In this document: positions 47,251-61,100 of the stretch, piece after piece
How positions within the stretch are numbered: position 1 is the first letter of the stretch
Layout: every line of letters begins with the position of its first letter
Origin: Chrysomallon squamiferum
Taxonomy: Eukaryota > Mollusca > Gastropoda > Neomphalida > Peltospiridae
Direction of reading: 5' to 3'
Assembly: GCA_012295275.1 (NCBI GenBank)
Contig: CM022679.1
Location: 19,782,342-19,846,341, forward strand
Length of the DNA: 64,000 bases
The notes under the pieces: model-generated
Database searches by the model: none
Told to the model about the DNA's origin: nothing
Seen by the model: the letters and a program-made list of their open reading frames with translations, nothing else
Translations under genes and position numbers: made by a program

Positions 47251-50165
47251 AACTTACAAATAATTTATTGCCCTCTGGAATGTGATTTCATATTTTAATG
47301 ACTCGTATTAGTCTTGTGAAAGATTAACAAAAATAACAAAACGTTTACAGATGGTGAGAGGCGTTAGAGCATCTATGTTTTAATATATCGATTTCTACAG
47401 AGCCGACAAAGAGGAAAAAAAAAATGTTTGTTTTGTAAAAGTATATGAGAACTGATTGAATACCCGCCCGATCATTACCGCATTGTTTCCAATAAAACAC
47501 AAAGCATTTTTTGCATGAAGTCGGCGATTTTCAAACAACGTGCCGCGGACGTGCTGCCGGAATTTTGAGGAGTGTCTATCCTCCCTCGAACAAGGGCCCC
47601 GACCCAAATGTTCCACTATGGATACAAAAATAACATTTGATTACATTTTGCCATTACTGGTAATTTTACAGAATACGTTAAACTTCTTTTCCTAAATGAT
47701 GAAGTAAATAAATACATTGTTCATTAAAGACCCAAATGACAGGTTTAAATTATCAACTGAATTCTGTAGTGTAGAACCAGCCTCAGATTATGAAAGTTAT
47801 CATATGACTGCCTAACTTTTTATTTATTTTAATTACTTTTCTTACCTTATTTTATTTTATATTTTTATATTATTATTATAACCACAGTTGAATGTATAAT
47901 ATATAATACTTTATGAATGGAAAAAGACGAATAAATGATCAAATCTAACTTTAAAATCTGATGGTGTGCCTCTATCATTTTAATGCCGTGAGACTGATGC
48001 TAACTAAAGGCTAATGAACAGGTGACAGTGGATTTGTTTCTGAAATTTGTTACATGGTCGTTACTCAGTTCAGAAAATGTGTTTCTATTCTTTTAAGATC
48101 CTCTCTAACTTTTACAGTTCTTCTCTAAGAAACTTATATCATCAATTATGTAACTTCGTTTACGAAACATTGAATATAATGTGATATAATTCACACAATA
48201 TAATTTATATAAATTGGGAGAGAAATTTTATTATATGAAAATTTATAATTAATGCGATTTGTCACTATTCGGTCTTTTATCACCTTATTTTAAAATATCT
48301 AGTAATTATAATGTTTATACAGGCCTTCTTATATTAAAATTAATTAAGATGTACTTTTAATTTCTAATAACATACAGAAATAATTTACATTATTAATGGT
48401 TTTTAAAACAAATTGCTGTGAATAATCTATTAAAATAATCACTGATTTTCGAAACGCTGATAACACTTTTTAGCGCCTCTTACTTATTAAATACGACAAT
48501 ATTTGCAGTTTCTGCAACATGTAACATGATATCGATTGTACATATTGCATATATCGATCACTTAGCGGCGATTATTTCAGTAGAAATCAAAGAACGTAAA
48601 AATGACTAATGGAAAAGATATGTTAGTTAAGTTACTCGAGAAGTAATCGATACTCTTTTGTTTCATGTCGCAAGTCCTCTGAAGTGCAGCGCCATTTGCT
48701 GCTTGTTATTCTGATACAGACAATTTTGTCGCAAGACAATCTCGCAATAACTTAACATTTTAAAACACTTATAACCCATTGTGGCATCATGGTATTATGA
48801 TTATAAATATTTATCATCACAATTTTTCCTTTTATTCATATTTGTTATTACAGATTTAAAAAATAACGAGGATTACTGATAATCTTCAATTTGTCGTAAA
48901 ATAATTTAAAATAGTTTATATTAAATAAATAAATAAATATTATCAACTAAAAACAGATAATGTTATATTAATTTAATTATTTTCTGTTGATGCCTGTAAA
49001 TGACGATTCAACTGCTCATAATCTGAACTCCGAATTAAAAGGGGCAAGTCAACTACACATTTCGCAAAACAGTTTTACAAGTCGCAGAGGCACAACTTTT
49101 TAGTAAATATAACTTTCAAGATGAACCGATTATAAGCATTATCAAAGTAAGAAAGAAAGAAAGAAAGAAAGAAAAAGGATCGTCATAACAATGGAAGCAT
49201 TATAAAAGAAACAATAAAATGAAAAATAAACGAACCCTGTGTGATAAATCCCGTATATTATAGACTGTCCTTAAAAAGTTCAGAAAATGGATGCATGCAT
49301 TTTATTTGGATAACATTTTTCTGAAAAGATTCAAAAGAATTAGACCATAAGAAAATTTTTAATTTTATAAAATTAAAAATATAAAGTGTTTCATGTTTTG
49401 CATTCACTATCCAAGATATTCTCTGATTATATGAATAAAATTATCAAAAATTAAAAAGAAATAAATAACTTTAATTCATAGTAATTATTCTTTCTCAAAT
49501 AAGTAAAACTGAATTTTATTTCCACTACTAATTTTGAAAAAATAAAATAAAATTCGTTAAAAGATGTAATTAAACACATTCATATTATTATTATTATTAT
49601 TATTATTTTAATTTACATCATTTACAGGTCCTCATTTATTTTAAAAGAAAAATTTCTCCTTTTTTTTCAGTAAAAATAATTTCTTGTTTACATGTTTGCG
49701 AGTATGTGCGAGTGTGATAAATTCTGCAGAAAGAAACCTACCGAGTCACAGGGTTTAAAACAACATATTTCAAGGTTGGGTGCACATACAGTAATAATAA
49801 TGGTAATGGTTCGAAAAACAAATGCTTACAAGTCCCTACAGAAAATGTAATAATCTGAGATGTTATTATGACCAGCATTTTACATTCTTAATTTTATAAC
49901 AAGAAATAAAATTTAAATTTGTTTTGTCTTGTGTATTTAATTAGTTTTAATCAACTACTTTGTACATCAATAGCATATGATGAAAACATGATTTGAAGCA
50001 GCCCAATTAAGCAGAGGTGTGCATAGCCCAGTATTCTGACTGTATCGGCATTGGATGTATTACTGTGGGCACGTATGAACCCTGCAGAAGGTGATAGTTT
50101 GTTCCCAAATATTTCAGGGACCGGAAACTGTCCGTAAATGTTATTATAATGTGGATACTCAATAT

Positions 50166-50198
<33 letters not shown>

Positions 50199-50563
50199 CA
50201 TATCTATATACAGATAGATATGGATATAGATAGATACATAGATATATAGATATATGAGGCAAACAGTACTTATGATTTATACATAAATTTAGAAGTTTTG
50301 AAATAATAAATTTATCTATATACTTTTCATTATTTAGCATTGTTTAAAAATATAATTAAAGAGATAATTGGTTGTCATTTTTGCAATTTTGGAAAGTCGT
50401 CGCTGACTGGTTTTGGCAGTCATGTGAAATATCGCTGAATGCTCAGTTTGGTTGATAATATTGCTTGTTGTTATTTTAACCTAACTCAGTAACTGCGACC
50501 TCTGAATTTAATAATTACGAGAACCAGTCTTGCTAACCGGAACTACTCTGACTTGATCATCTC
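47251..50563. other. Intergenic region between divergent cadherin and IQCK genes
   Basis: About 3.3 kb without a supported gene. A GC-richer stretch at 47460-47620 (contains cgtgccgcggacgtgctgcc) could be a promoter or exon of the cadherin, or a repeat fragment; its minus-strand open frame has no recognised domain. A (GAAA)n run lies at 49150-49175, AAT repeats near 49590, and a complex TA/GATA repeat at 50160-50250. The 49970-50150 patch is GC-richer and looks like a dispersed repeat. Confidence 0.5.
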
Positions 50564-50577
50564 GCGTCCATGGTTAC
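50564..50577 (+). promoter_or_regulatory. Imperfect X-box-like motif upstream of IQCK
   Basis: The sequence gcgtccatggttac, about 160 nt before the IQCK start codon, resembles the RFX-binding X-box GTNRCC-AT-RGYAAC with about three mismatches. X-boxes drive many ciliary genes. The match is weak. Confidence 0.25.
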
Positions 50578-50738
50578 AGTGTCTCTTCATTAAAAAGAAT
50601 AACAAAAAAATTATCTTTTCTTCTAACAAAAATGCAAATAATTAATAAATAATCTTATTTAGTTATTGTTATTTCATAACTTAACGTATGTAATATTAAT
50701 TATTCTATGAATGAGTCGGCAGCTTAGTTCAGATAAAG

Positions 50739-53700
50739 ATGTCGGTTATAACCACAGTTCCTGAACCGAATATTTGGGAAGAAATATGCAAAGGTAAATA
50801 GAAATTTATAATACAAAATAATAGTTGTTTATGAAAAATAATAGTTGTTATATATCTGCATCTTCACTTGTTGTTGTTGTTAGTGATCGAAAGAAAATAC
50901 TTTGCGTTAAAGTTACCAACCTAAATAGTATAAGGATTATACATTATTAAAGGTGTAAGTTATTCTTTCTAATCTGATAACAAAACACCCCCCCAAAAAA
51001 AAAAAAGAAAAAAAACCCCCATATAAATGTAATCAAACTGAAAAATAGACGGCAAGGTGCTTGTTTAATCATAGGAGAAACATTATGGCTTGATGAAAGA
51101 AAATGGATAATAGAAGTTTTGACAGATATGCATGTTTAATCATTTTTTCTATGTCTGTATGTATGTATGGTTATTCAACGTTTGTGTGTGTGTGTGTAAA
51201 TAAACTTGTTATGCCTATTTGTGTATTTATGGATCTGTGAATAAGTAGAAGACAACTGTATTACTACTGAATACTTTTTTTTAAATCATGAATATAAGGA
51301 ATCTGGCAATAGTTATATTTAAAAAATCACTCATGTTACTGATTATTATTTTTTTTTTTTGTTCAGAATTTGCTTCCCGACAACCAGATTATCAAGATGA
51401 TGATGCTCAGTCTGTAAAAACAGACTACAGTGACTATGATCCTGCACGACACCATCCAGCATTTTATGGGCCTCTGCATGAGAAAGTTAATGTGGACAGT
51501 GACATGCTGGCAGAGATAGATCCTGCAATAAGCCACCCTGCTTGTGTCGGTTTTGTGTTCAGAGAAAAGCCACCAAGGGCTACACCTCCTCCTTCACCAC
51601 CACCCCCTGACAAAAACCTGTGTAAAATCAAAATTTTAATATTTTAAAAATGTTCATGCATTTTTATTTGCATTATAAATGTTATTAACTTACAGGTTTT
51701 TTTTAATGTAAATCTATATGTTTGTATTTCATTGATTTTTATTCGTTAAGCTGGAAAAAAAGAAGTAAAAGTTCATAGAATATATTAACATTTGTCTGCA
51801 GATTTATTTAATGATTAGTTTAATTGTAGTTCTGTTATTTTGTATAAAATTAATTTACTTTCAGGTGCACCTCGTGTCTATTTGGAACATTATATATTTC
51901 CTGTCTTGCTACCAATACTGGAAGCAATGTTAAAGCAAGCAAGGATTGAAAAATGTTTTGAGGTGAGATATGATTAGAAGAAAGGAAATATTTTATTTAA
52001 CAGTGTACATGAAAACACATTTTTAACCTATCACACATGCAGATAAAGAAAGAGAACACCTGCTGCTGTTTCAAGCTGAGCTATTGTTTTTATATTAGCA
52101 GCACAGAGATTTAGGTAATAACCATTTGTGTTAGGATTCTTAAAAGGAGTTTTTTTGTTGATTGCTTACTTCTTATAATCTTTGGATGCTGATAATTTCA
52201 GGATTTGCTGGCAATAATTTCCATTATTCAAAAAAAAATTACAAACAAATACAGCATCAGTATCTAATAATTAATCCACATTCAAAGTTATCTTCGGTAA
52301 ACCATAATTTTCTCAAAATTACTTAATATATGTATATAATGTATAATTTTTTTCTCAGAGGAAGAGAACCAAGTTCAATGCTTTAGACTTCATAACAGAA
52401 CATTTATACAAGTAAGTTCATATCAATTTAAATTTTTATAATATTCATCAATTCTCACATTTTAAAAAATATTACTGGGGAAAAATTTGAAGTTGTATTT
52501 TCATTAATGTCAAAGGAATTTATATCAAGGAATAAAAAGGACATAATGTATTGAAATTATTTTAATTTGATCCAGATTTTTGTTTAGTTATGATTATGAT
52601 AATAGGTGATGAACATAATTTTACAAGCTATTTTGTTTATTAACTTTTCGAACCATAATTTTAGTCTGTATACATACATTTCAAGAATGATATTTTAATT
52701 ACAGAGCTTTCTAAATGTTTTCTATGAATATAAAATATGTTGTTTAAAGTAATCCTCACTTAGTGTTCTGTATTTTTCATATATATTTTGTATAACCTGT
52801 TTCCTTCATATTTAGAAATAATCCTAAATACACTAATAGAAAAGAGGTTGATCTTTGGGATATTCCTTTTGTACAAGAATGGATCAAGGATCAGTGAGTG
52901 CTTACTTCCATTTTTGTTTCATTTAAACTGTTTTCTAAACACTGTGACTTTAATACCTCTACTTCTAACACCTGGAAATCCATTTACCAACAATATATAT
53001 CTCGCTATTCTTTATTGACAGTCTTAGCTAACATTTATTTTATTTAAAATCAAAATTTGTTTTGCCTCATGGTAATCTGATACAATTGTTGTAATATGCT
53101 TTTGTGTTTCTTTCCACAGTCCTCGTCCACCATTGCCAAAGTCTCTGATTTGGACAGAAGAAGAAGCAGCACTCATAATTCAGTCTTTCTGGAGAGGATA
53201 TATTGTAAGTATATTTTCTCACAGATGTCTGTTATTAAAGTAAAAAATTTCTAATATTTTGTTGAAAAAAGATGATTAAATTTTGTTTTTATATCATAAA
53301 TTTTAAAATGTATAAAAAGCTTTATCAATTATTGTCTGTTTCCTTGTTGAATTATTTATGTCTGAATATTTTATTTCTGAATTACTGAGATATCAGGCCA
53401 GATAAAATACTGTAAAATAACATTCTCTGGTTAAACAGATATTTGTTTTTTTATAAATTGCTGTTGGCTTTTGAAAACTGTTTCGACTAATAATTTCTTT
53501 AAGCTTCTTGTTCGTCACATTTAAACACACTTTTTTATGCATGACAGTTAAAAATATATAAACATTTGTACAAAAATACAAATTAAAGATACAACTTTAT
53601 AAATAATACAATCTACCAAAATTTGCAGGTGAGGCGTGAACCTGAAATTCAAGAGCTTCGAATATGGCAGAAAGAATGGAGAGAGATAAATCGTGGTATT

Positions 53701-53841
53701 CAGTCTCGTGTCAGTGATTTCTGGGAGAAACGAATGCCAGATTGGGATAAACCAACACCCAACCTCTCTGAAGTGGAAGTTACAGAAGAAAAACCCTCAG
53801 TGTTTTCTCCTCTCCTTGAATACACAGCAAAACATCAATAG
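50739..53841 (+). CDS. IQCK: IQ motif-containing protein K (IQCK), complete, 7 exons
   Basis: Exons: 50739-50793, 51367-51621, 51865-51962, 52359-52411, 52816-52893, 53120-53204, 53629-53841. All have GT-AG borders and matching phases; 837 nt give 278 residues (human IQCK 287). The match to IQCK runs the whole length: NIWEEICKEF near the start, YLEHYIFPVLLPILEAML, EKCFERKRTKFNALDFITE, IPFVQEWIK, HPRPPLPKSL, then the IQ motif EEEAALIIQSFWRGYIVRRE at about residues 196-215, which should bind calmodulin or a light chain, and PEIQELRIWQKEWRE. The middle of exon 2 (acidic, then PPPSPPPP) is the least conserved part. The cellular role of IQCK is poorly known. It lies head to head with the cadherin gene. 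Confidence 0.93.
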
Positions 53842-56148
53842 CTGTTGTCTTTTAGCACTGTATGTTAAATGAAGAATGTGAGGTTATTAAAATTTTAAAA
53901 TGGAAGTGAAAGAATTATATAAAGTACCACTGCAATCTAAATACTTAAAAAAATATTTGTTATATTTAAAAAAATGGTACAAATATGGAAACAGGTAATA
54001 ATCAGTTTATACAAATGTTTGATTTTATTTGTTTGCATTGTTAAACTTACCATAAATTGAAATTCTAAAAAAAAAAAAAAAATCAAACAGTTTGAAATAT
54101 TCAGTAATTTTGTCTCCATTAGCTTCTCTATGTTCAGACATGTGTGTTAATTTATACTTATTTGTAAAATTATGTTGAAAATATGTACACTGTAATTATG
54201 TATTAATATAAAAGTGAAGAAAAACAAACGTTTCTTATTCACTGTACATATAAATATTTTTGTGTGTGACTGGAATCATGTAGAACTAAGTAATTTGAAA
54301 ATACACTGTAATTATTAACCATATTTTTTATTTATTTATTTGTTGTTTTTTTTTAAACTATAAAATGCATACCACAGAGTAAAGACACAACATATCGTAA
54401 AACTGGAAGGTGTACAATTAATGCCAAAACTAATGTAATGTAAAATATGAATGAACATGTATCAACATTTTTACTATTTACATTTGTTTTTGACTGATAT
54501 AACATGACTTAAAAGCTCAAGTCATAATCCAGCATTTCATAAAATTAGTTTAAATATTTCAATGACTTAGATCACAAAAGCAAGGCTTACATGCACTTTG
54601 AAAACAAAAACAAAACAATGTAAATATTTATATTTATTTATTATACTGCATATTTTTAATAATAAACATAGTACAATATTACAGTAAATAACAAATAATG
54701 CAACCATCTGAAAAATATATATAAATATAATACAAAATCTATTTATTAGGGTAATAAAACATTTAACAAAAACACAGCAGTAACTAAAGGGAGATAATTC
54801 TTGTTTTGTTGATAGGAGGTACAGAATTTCTGATTCATTTTGGCACACCTCAAACTCCCCTACACACAGCAAAACAACAAAGATTTGTTAACAGAATGAA
54901 CCCTTTGTCAGTTATATATTGCATATAAAGGGTTTCATCATAAAGCTGTATATTTTGTTTCTTAATGAAAAATGAATGTGCAAAGACCAGTATATAAGGT
55001 TCATCTTTTTCAAAAATTATAAATGACTGTTCTTGATTTACATGCTCAAAAGAGCATTGTATTGGGGAGTTGTTGTGAATTGATAAATAGAAGTAAAATG
55101 TGCTTGCATCTCAGACTGTCAAGATTTTCATTATTATGTTTATTTTCTTTTTCACTATTGTTTTACCTTTCAGTCAATAAAATAACATGTTGACCTTGTA
55201 ACTTTACTGTCATACTTTATTATAAAAAGACTGAATGCATGAAAAAAAGAAATAAACAATTACATGTATCTAATAAAAGCAGTCCATGTTTTCACATATT
55301 GAAACTTAGTACTGTAACACGAATAAGGTAAAAATAACTGAGCAAAAATTAATTCAAGATATAAAAAAGCTTAATTTAGCACTTTTATGATCTTGGATGC
55401 ATAGTTAATGTCAATACTAAATGCTATAATTTTTAAACTGTAAAATATACTTAAATATAAAAATATAACAAATCGAGACTTGTGGACAAACAGTATCTTC
55501 ATAATGTGTTTTAAGTAACTTCAAAGTATTATTGACATACCTTTTAAAAATTAATAAATTAAATAAAAAATGTCAGAAAATAAATTGAATCCTTTAGTAA
55601 ATAATTTAATCATTTTAACTAAGTTGAACTGTCTGATATAATGTTTATGACTAGAAAATATCAATATCATTTAACAGCATTTATTCTTTAATAGCCATTG
55701 ATGTATTTTTAACCAACTCTGACTCCAGTAGTCTTGGTTGTATATCCTTTCCATTAAAAAAAAGAAAACATAACAACTTAAATATCCGTCTTAAGCCAAA
55801 GACAGGTTAAATAAATAAATTTATAAGAAAATTATTTAATTTAAACACTGAAGATCAGTTCTGAAAATTCCAAGCAATAAATTGTTATTAGCTTTTACTG
55901 ATTCTGAATTTATTTCACAAAATAAAAAATTATGGAAATATACACTTTTTTTTTTTTTTTTTTTTAAGTTTGTTACCTACAATTCAGTGATTTTTTTGTT
56001 TTTGATAATGATGATATTTTTAATTATAAACTTTTTTATATCTCACTGTAACATCAAACATAATACTTCAATCTGTCAATGGTAGAAAAATCACAAAAGT
56101 CCAAGTTCCAGTTTGACAAACATCTTTAGTGATGGATTTTCTATTTTT
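53842..56148. other. Spacer between convergent IQCK and OXLD1 genes
   Basis: About 2.3 kb of AT-rich sequence holding the two 3' UTRs. ATTAAA near 53887 could end the IQCK transcript; TTTATT near 55910 (AATAAA on the minus strand) could end the OXLD1 transcript. Poly-T runs occur near 55945. Open frames here are low-complexity and I do not support any as a gene. Confidence 0.5.
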
Positions 56149-56619
56149 TCAACTAGCCAGTTTTGCAGCATTATCTCCATCATTGTAATATTCTTTTAAA
56201 GCTTCGCCATAAGCTATCCAAACACAATTAGCACATCCACTCATACAACAGTCCACTGGAGGTTCTGGTGGGGGACCCTTTCCCGGAATTACACCCACTG
56301 TCATAATGGGGGTTTCTTCAGGAGCATGCTCTGTGACAGTGTGGACAGATGGATCAAACTGCTTGTCAAAATCATCACTGACTGCTGACTCAATACATTT
56401 CATGTGTTTCTCAAGAGTTAAGCAATATGGTCTTGTTATCTGATACTGGTTCAGCAGCATCTCAAAATTTGTATATGCAGATAACACATTTCCATTGCTT
56501 TTTGACAATTTTGTTTTAGTAATCAGTGAGAAGTGGCACAGAGGATAATAAGCAAAAGGAGACTTCAGAAACAAATGTGTTTTCAGTCCACATGTTGTGC
56601 CATGACAGAGCTTCTGCAT
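56149..56619 (-). CDS. OXLD1: OXLD1-like (oxidoreductase-like domain-containing protein 1)
   Basis: A 156-residue protein in a single exon; the first ATG is at 56617-56619 and the stop TGA at 56149-56151. The C-terminal third carries the oxidoreductase-like domain signature: [19 protein letters not shown], with four Cys in CC-x3-C-x2-C spacing, then [14 protein letters not shown]. This matches OXLD1 and its fungal and plant relatives. The N-terminus is rich in basic and hydroxylated residues with few acids ([20 protein letters not shown]), compatible with a mitochondrial presequence. The molecular function of the family is not established; the Cys cluster suggests metal or redox binding. The protein is slightly longer than human OXLD1 (about 147). 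It is divergent from PRKDC and convergent with IQCK. Confidence 0.88.
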   Translation of the reverse strand: MQKLCHGTTCGLKTHLFLKSPFAYYPLCHFSLITKTKLSKSNGNVLSAYTNFEMLLNQYQITRPYCLTLEKHMKCIESAVSDDFDKQFDPSVHTVTEHAPEETPIMTVGVIPGKGPPPEPPVDCCMSGCANCVWIAYGEALKEYYNDGDNAAKLAS

Positions 56620-58020
56620 TATCAAGTTTTAAGAATTAACTGTCAAATCTGTTCCAAAAATTAAACATTTGAAAATGTACAGTGGTAACATAATTAATAT
56701 CAAAAATGTCTGCTGAGGCATTGTTAATTCCTGAAGATAACACATAATTTTCCAATTTATTTACTTGAATGTACAATATGTATATTAATAAATAAAAATA
56801 ATATATATACACAAAATGAAATAAGCTATTTATTATTTTTGAAATAAACTTTAAAGGCTACTAAATACTAACATACACTAGGATCCTCAACACACGAAAT
56901 AATTTATTTGTACTTTCCTCTCCAATGCAGAAGAATTGGTGAGCAAGACAGTAAGTTGAATAACATAGTAACTGATTATTTAGGAATATCCACTTTCAAA
57001 AACAAACTGTTTAAATGATGAAGAACTTAACGAAACGAAGATCTACGCTTCTCGTGATACCTCAAACATTTTTCTAAATTTAAAATGAAAAGCATAAAAA
57101 TTAATAACTATGTATGGATCCTATTTAAAGAATTTTTGTGAGAGGACTCAGAACAGTCACCTTCGATCCTCAACAAGCATCTGCTCTTCTTTTATATAAG
57201 GTGTATTGATATAAGATTAATTAGATACATATCAAGAGATAATACATTTCAGCTAAAACATAGATAAAGCAAAATATTTTACATATAATATGGAATAAAA
57301 ACTAAATATACACCTTGTTCGTTGTAACTTGTTCTTATTGTAAACAATATCACGTGACCGGCTGCCTAAAATTCTGAACTCTTTACGGAATGGATTTTCA
57401 AACGATATTTTGTGTACGTAAACGTTCACAAATGGGTGCATCAATTTTTTGTAACTTAAACGAATAAAAATAACATAAGACACAATATCTCTTTATCGTT
57501 GTGGCATTTATATTGTTTTATTTTTAACATGTAAAAGTGAAAAATTAACTTACGAAGTTTTACGTAATTAGTTTGTTTTAAATATTAATTAACTATACGC
57601 CTACGGTATACCTATATGATATATCTCTACATACGTATCACAGCATTATTAGTATATCAAGATATAATTACTAAAAATGTGCGAACATCCACAAAACTGT
57701 GTTTTAATATCAACATTCTTCTTATTTTGTGAACGGCAGTCTTACAACCTAGTTTTGTCTCTTCACATGGTACAATATCATGAATATGAATCAGCAGCGT
57801 GCAAAAATTTAGAAAAATTATAAAAGTAATAAATAAATAAATAAATATTTTCATTTATTTATTTTTAGGTTTACACGACAGGTTGAGCAACTATTCATGA
57901 AAGTAACATTATGAAAAATAAATATTTACATGTATCGTAAGAAGTTTATTTTCGTTTCGGTGTTTAAAGCGAACATATTTGTTAAAACAAAATACAACAG
58001 AATAACCCATGCTCGCGCCA
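56620..58020. other. Divergent intergenic region between OXLD1 and PRKDC
   Basis: About 1.5 kb separates the two start codons. Only AT-rich sequence, a (TAAA)n run near 57825-57850 and the motifs listed separately are visible. OXLD1 may have a 5' UTR exon here, but none could be fixed. Confidence 0.5.
57350..57359. promoter_or_regulatory. TCACGTGACC E-box, candidate OXLD1 promoter element
   Basis: A perfect CACGTG in the context TCACGTGACC, which is the strong binding form for bHLH-zip factors such as USF and MITF/TFE. It lies in a locally GC-richer stretch about 730 nt upstream of the OXLD1 ATG, so it would need a 5' UTR intron to be its core promoter. Confidence 0.35.
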
Positions 58021-58041
58021 CTACTGGCTGCTTTGACCAAT
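58011..58041 (+). promoter_or_regulatory. Candidate PRKDC promoter elements (GCGC and CCAAT)
   Basis: gctcgcgcca (58011-58020, E2F-like core) and gaccaatca (CCAAT at 58037-58041, NF-Y-like) lie 80-110 nt before the PRKDC start codon. This is the only CG-rich short stretch between the two genes, consistent with a core promoter. Confidence 0.4.
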
Positions 58042-58120
58042 CACCGGTTGATGTTCACAGAGGTGTATATTATTTATATTGTTGTAACTTGTTGATGTAG
58101 TGTTCCGCTATTTTACTGCA

Positions 58121-61100
58121 ATGGCAAGACTGTTAGAAGATAGTTTGAGGACACTTCAACAGTTGCAACAGGACCATGGGTTGTCGTCTGTTGAAAATAT
58201 CAGTTCAGTCATAGGAGACATTTCCCAGATTATTTTGAACGAAACATCTGGCAAAGACAACGGTAACTGTTTTTGACATGAGCCTGACGAAGCTTCATAA
58301 TAAATAATAATGAGGAAATGGCTGCAATATTATTATAGAGGATTTTCATTGTCAAAACAAAGAAATACCCTTTTATTTATTTATTATACTTTGTATTTTT
58401 ATTTATTTATTTATTTATTTTTATTTTATTTATTTTTATTTTTATTTTTATTTATTTATTTGTTTATTTTAATTTTTGACTTTTGGTTTCATTTATACAA
58501 CTATTAAAAAACAAAATGCTGGCCACACACATACAAACCAGAAAATGAAAAAAAAAAAAAAAAATGATATAAGGTATTAACTAGAAATTGATTTAAGAAA
58601 AAAAGAGAAAAAAAGAACAACAACTATTATATATTAATAATAAAAATAATAAAATCTGTTAGGGAATAAGTGATTGACAGAAAAATATTAAGATAAAATC
58701 CATATTATCCCAAATTAATTATTGTAATTATTCTGAGTTGTGATCTTTTGTTTCAGATTACTGCTGCTCTCTCCTTTTTGACAAAGAGATAGGAATTGTT
58801 TCATTTCTGAAAGCTGTAGTTGTCAGAGAAGAGGTAAGAGACTATGACACTCCCTAAATCAAGTGTCTTAGTTTTACAGTGAGTTTTCCCCTGTCATCTC
58901 AGCTGTAGGTAGTTCTTGCTCCTTTAGATCAAAGGTTAACTGTACCAAATTAACTACAGCTGATCTGGTTTTCTGAAATCATATTATATTGTTTGCAATA
59001 AGGATTTATTATTTTTGATAACTCTTGTATGAGGGCATTAAGTTATTCCATTGTTCCTTCACAAGTTTCTTTAACTCTGTTCTTGTCACTTTTCTACCAA
59101 GTCGAAAAATAGCAGCTGACAGCAACCTTCACTGGAATATTACAAAAATATTTTATTTTATGGCTTTTTATGTTGTTTCACCATTGAAGAAATAAATGTG
59201 TATCATTGCAATCTGTGATTTCAGTTACAAAACTGTAAAACTGCCTTGTTGGATCTTCTTAGTGCGTTTCTACAGAAAGTTGATAAGAAGATTAAGTGTT
59301 ATCTTCTTGACATAAAGGTATTCACGTAGTTACTTAACATTTAAATCTGATATGAATAATATAGATTAATTTAGTAACTGATGAAAAATAAATAAATGAA
59401 GTTATAACTGAAAAACTTTATAAAAAGACAATACACATAATAGTTACCTGATTTTATATTAGCATAACCAATGTTATTTTGCTCATTTCACCTTTTATTC
59501 TTACCTTAATTTTGAAATTATTATCGTAATTTTTTTCATCTCATTTTATTAAAAAATATTTAGATTTAATTTTTTTTTTTTTTTTCACATTTTCACAGTT
59601 CTTTGTTTAGAGTTAGAAACTTTAAATAAAATTAAAATGTTCATATGCTTTCAATAAATTTCATACATTGTTTTTACCGTACTTAAATGCTGTTATATCT
59701 TAATTACAGGAAGCTTGTGTATCGCTGTTTTTCCGAGACCGATTTGCAAAGGTTAAGAATGCTGCTATTCCTGTTCTTATCAAGGTATGTTATTTTAAAA
59801 TGTGCCTGATTATTTAATATGCTCCGCTGCTTTCAAAAATATTGTTCTATATTGAAATAAATATGAAATAACATATACAGTTTTAGAGTTTTAGAATGCT
59901 GTTATTGAAATACTTTTTACCATTAATTGTATTATGGCTTAGGTTTTATTTTAATCAAAACATTTTGTCAAAATGTCATGTACAATATTCATTTTACTAA
60001 ACTTGATACATTATGCAATAAAAAATATAAACTAATTGTTTTTGAAATATGATTTTATACTTATTTATCAGGACAGTTATAACTTTTATTTATTTGTTTT
60101 TTGATCTCTGTATATATATTTATGTGTTTTAAGTTAATAGTCAGTTAATGAGAATGATATAATATTTGATGTGAAATTGCTGTTTAGGTGTTGGAGCTGT
60201 CAGTGGACAGTCAGATGGATGAAGAACTGAAGATAGAAGACCTTATTAAGAAATTTTTCATGGAACTCTCCAAAAGTTCATCCAAGCTGCAAGCCTCAGG
60301 TTAGTTTGTGTTACCTGCAGGAAATTGGACTTCTCACTAGATTCAGAGTTTATTAAAAATATTTCATGTCTGAAAGCTGTATTTATCTTGGCCTTGAATT
60401 CTTTTTTTTTTTTCTTTTTTTTAATGAAATATGCTTCATTCATGTTGGGCCTGTTAATAAAAGAAAGGTTTTTCATATTTTGGTAAAACATTCTATTTCC
60501 ACAGTTTTGTTCCATCTCTTAAAGTATTTTGTTTATATGAGTATGTTTAATTTATTCTTCTGTTCGTTTGACTGTTTCAATATTTTAAAATTGTAATGAC
60601 AAGGAAGGTATACAGATGTATTGATATTTTTAGGTTCAAGTGTAAAATTAAACGTTTTTTGTTTTTCTTCAGTGAAAGGAAACATTCTGAATCTTCTTGG
60701 TGTTTTATCAGAGGTTTATCCTGAGAAGATGATCATGTACTCTGATCGCCTTGTTGGTTTATATGTCAGTGCCCTTAAAATGGAGGTAACTTTTTTGATG
60801 TTTAAATTTTTTTCAATTTAAATTTTTTTAATATTACTATATAAAACTGTTTCTCTGATATGAAAAACAAAATTGTCTAAATATTTGAATACTTGTTTTT
60901 GGTGACCAATATTTGCAAATAATAAATAATGACATAATGAAGTGATATTATAATTATGGGATTGTGTTAATTCTACTATTTTCTCAGTTTGTAAAAAAAT
61001 AATGCAGAAAAGATATTTTCATTATTTTTTATAACATTTTATTTTTTATTTTTAGATTGTTAAATCCAAATAAGATTTAACAAATAAATGTATTTTTTCT

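Noticed and set aside
47395-47616. Minus-strand 73-codon frame in a GC-richer patch
   Set aside because: No recognisable domain and no supported splice partner; possibly promoter or repeat sequence, so only noted within the intergenic entry.
49951-50340. 129-codon minus-strand frame
   Set aside because: Half of it is TA/GATA microsatellite; the rest resembles a dispersed repeat with no known domain.
54567-54872. 101-codon minus-strand frame rich in Phe, Ile and Cys
   Set aside because: Low-complexity AT-rich sequence in a 3' UTR region without homology or splice context.
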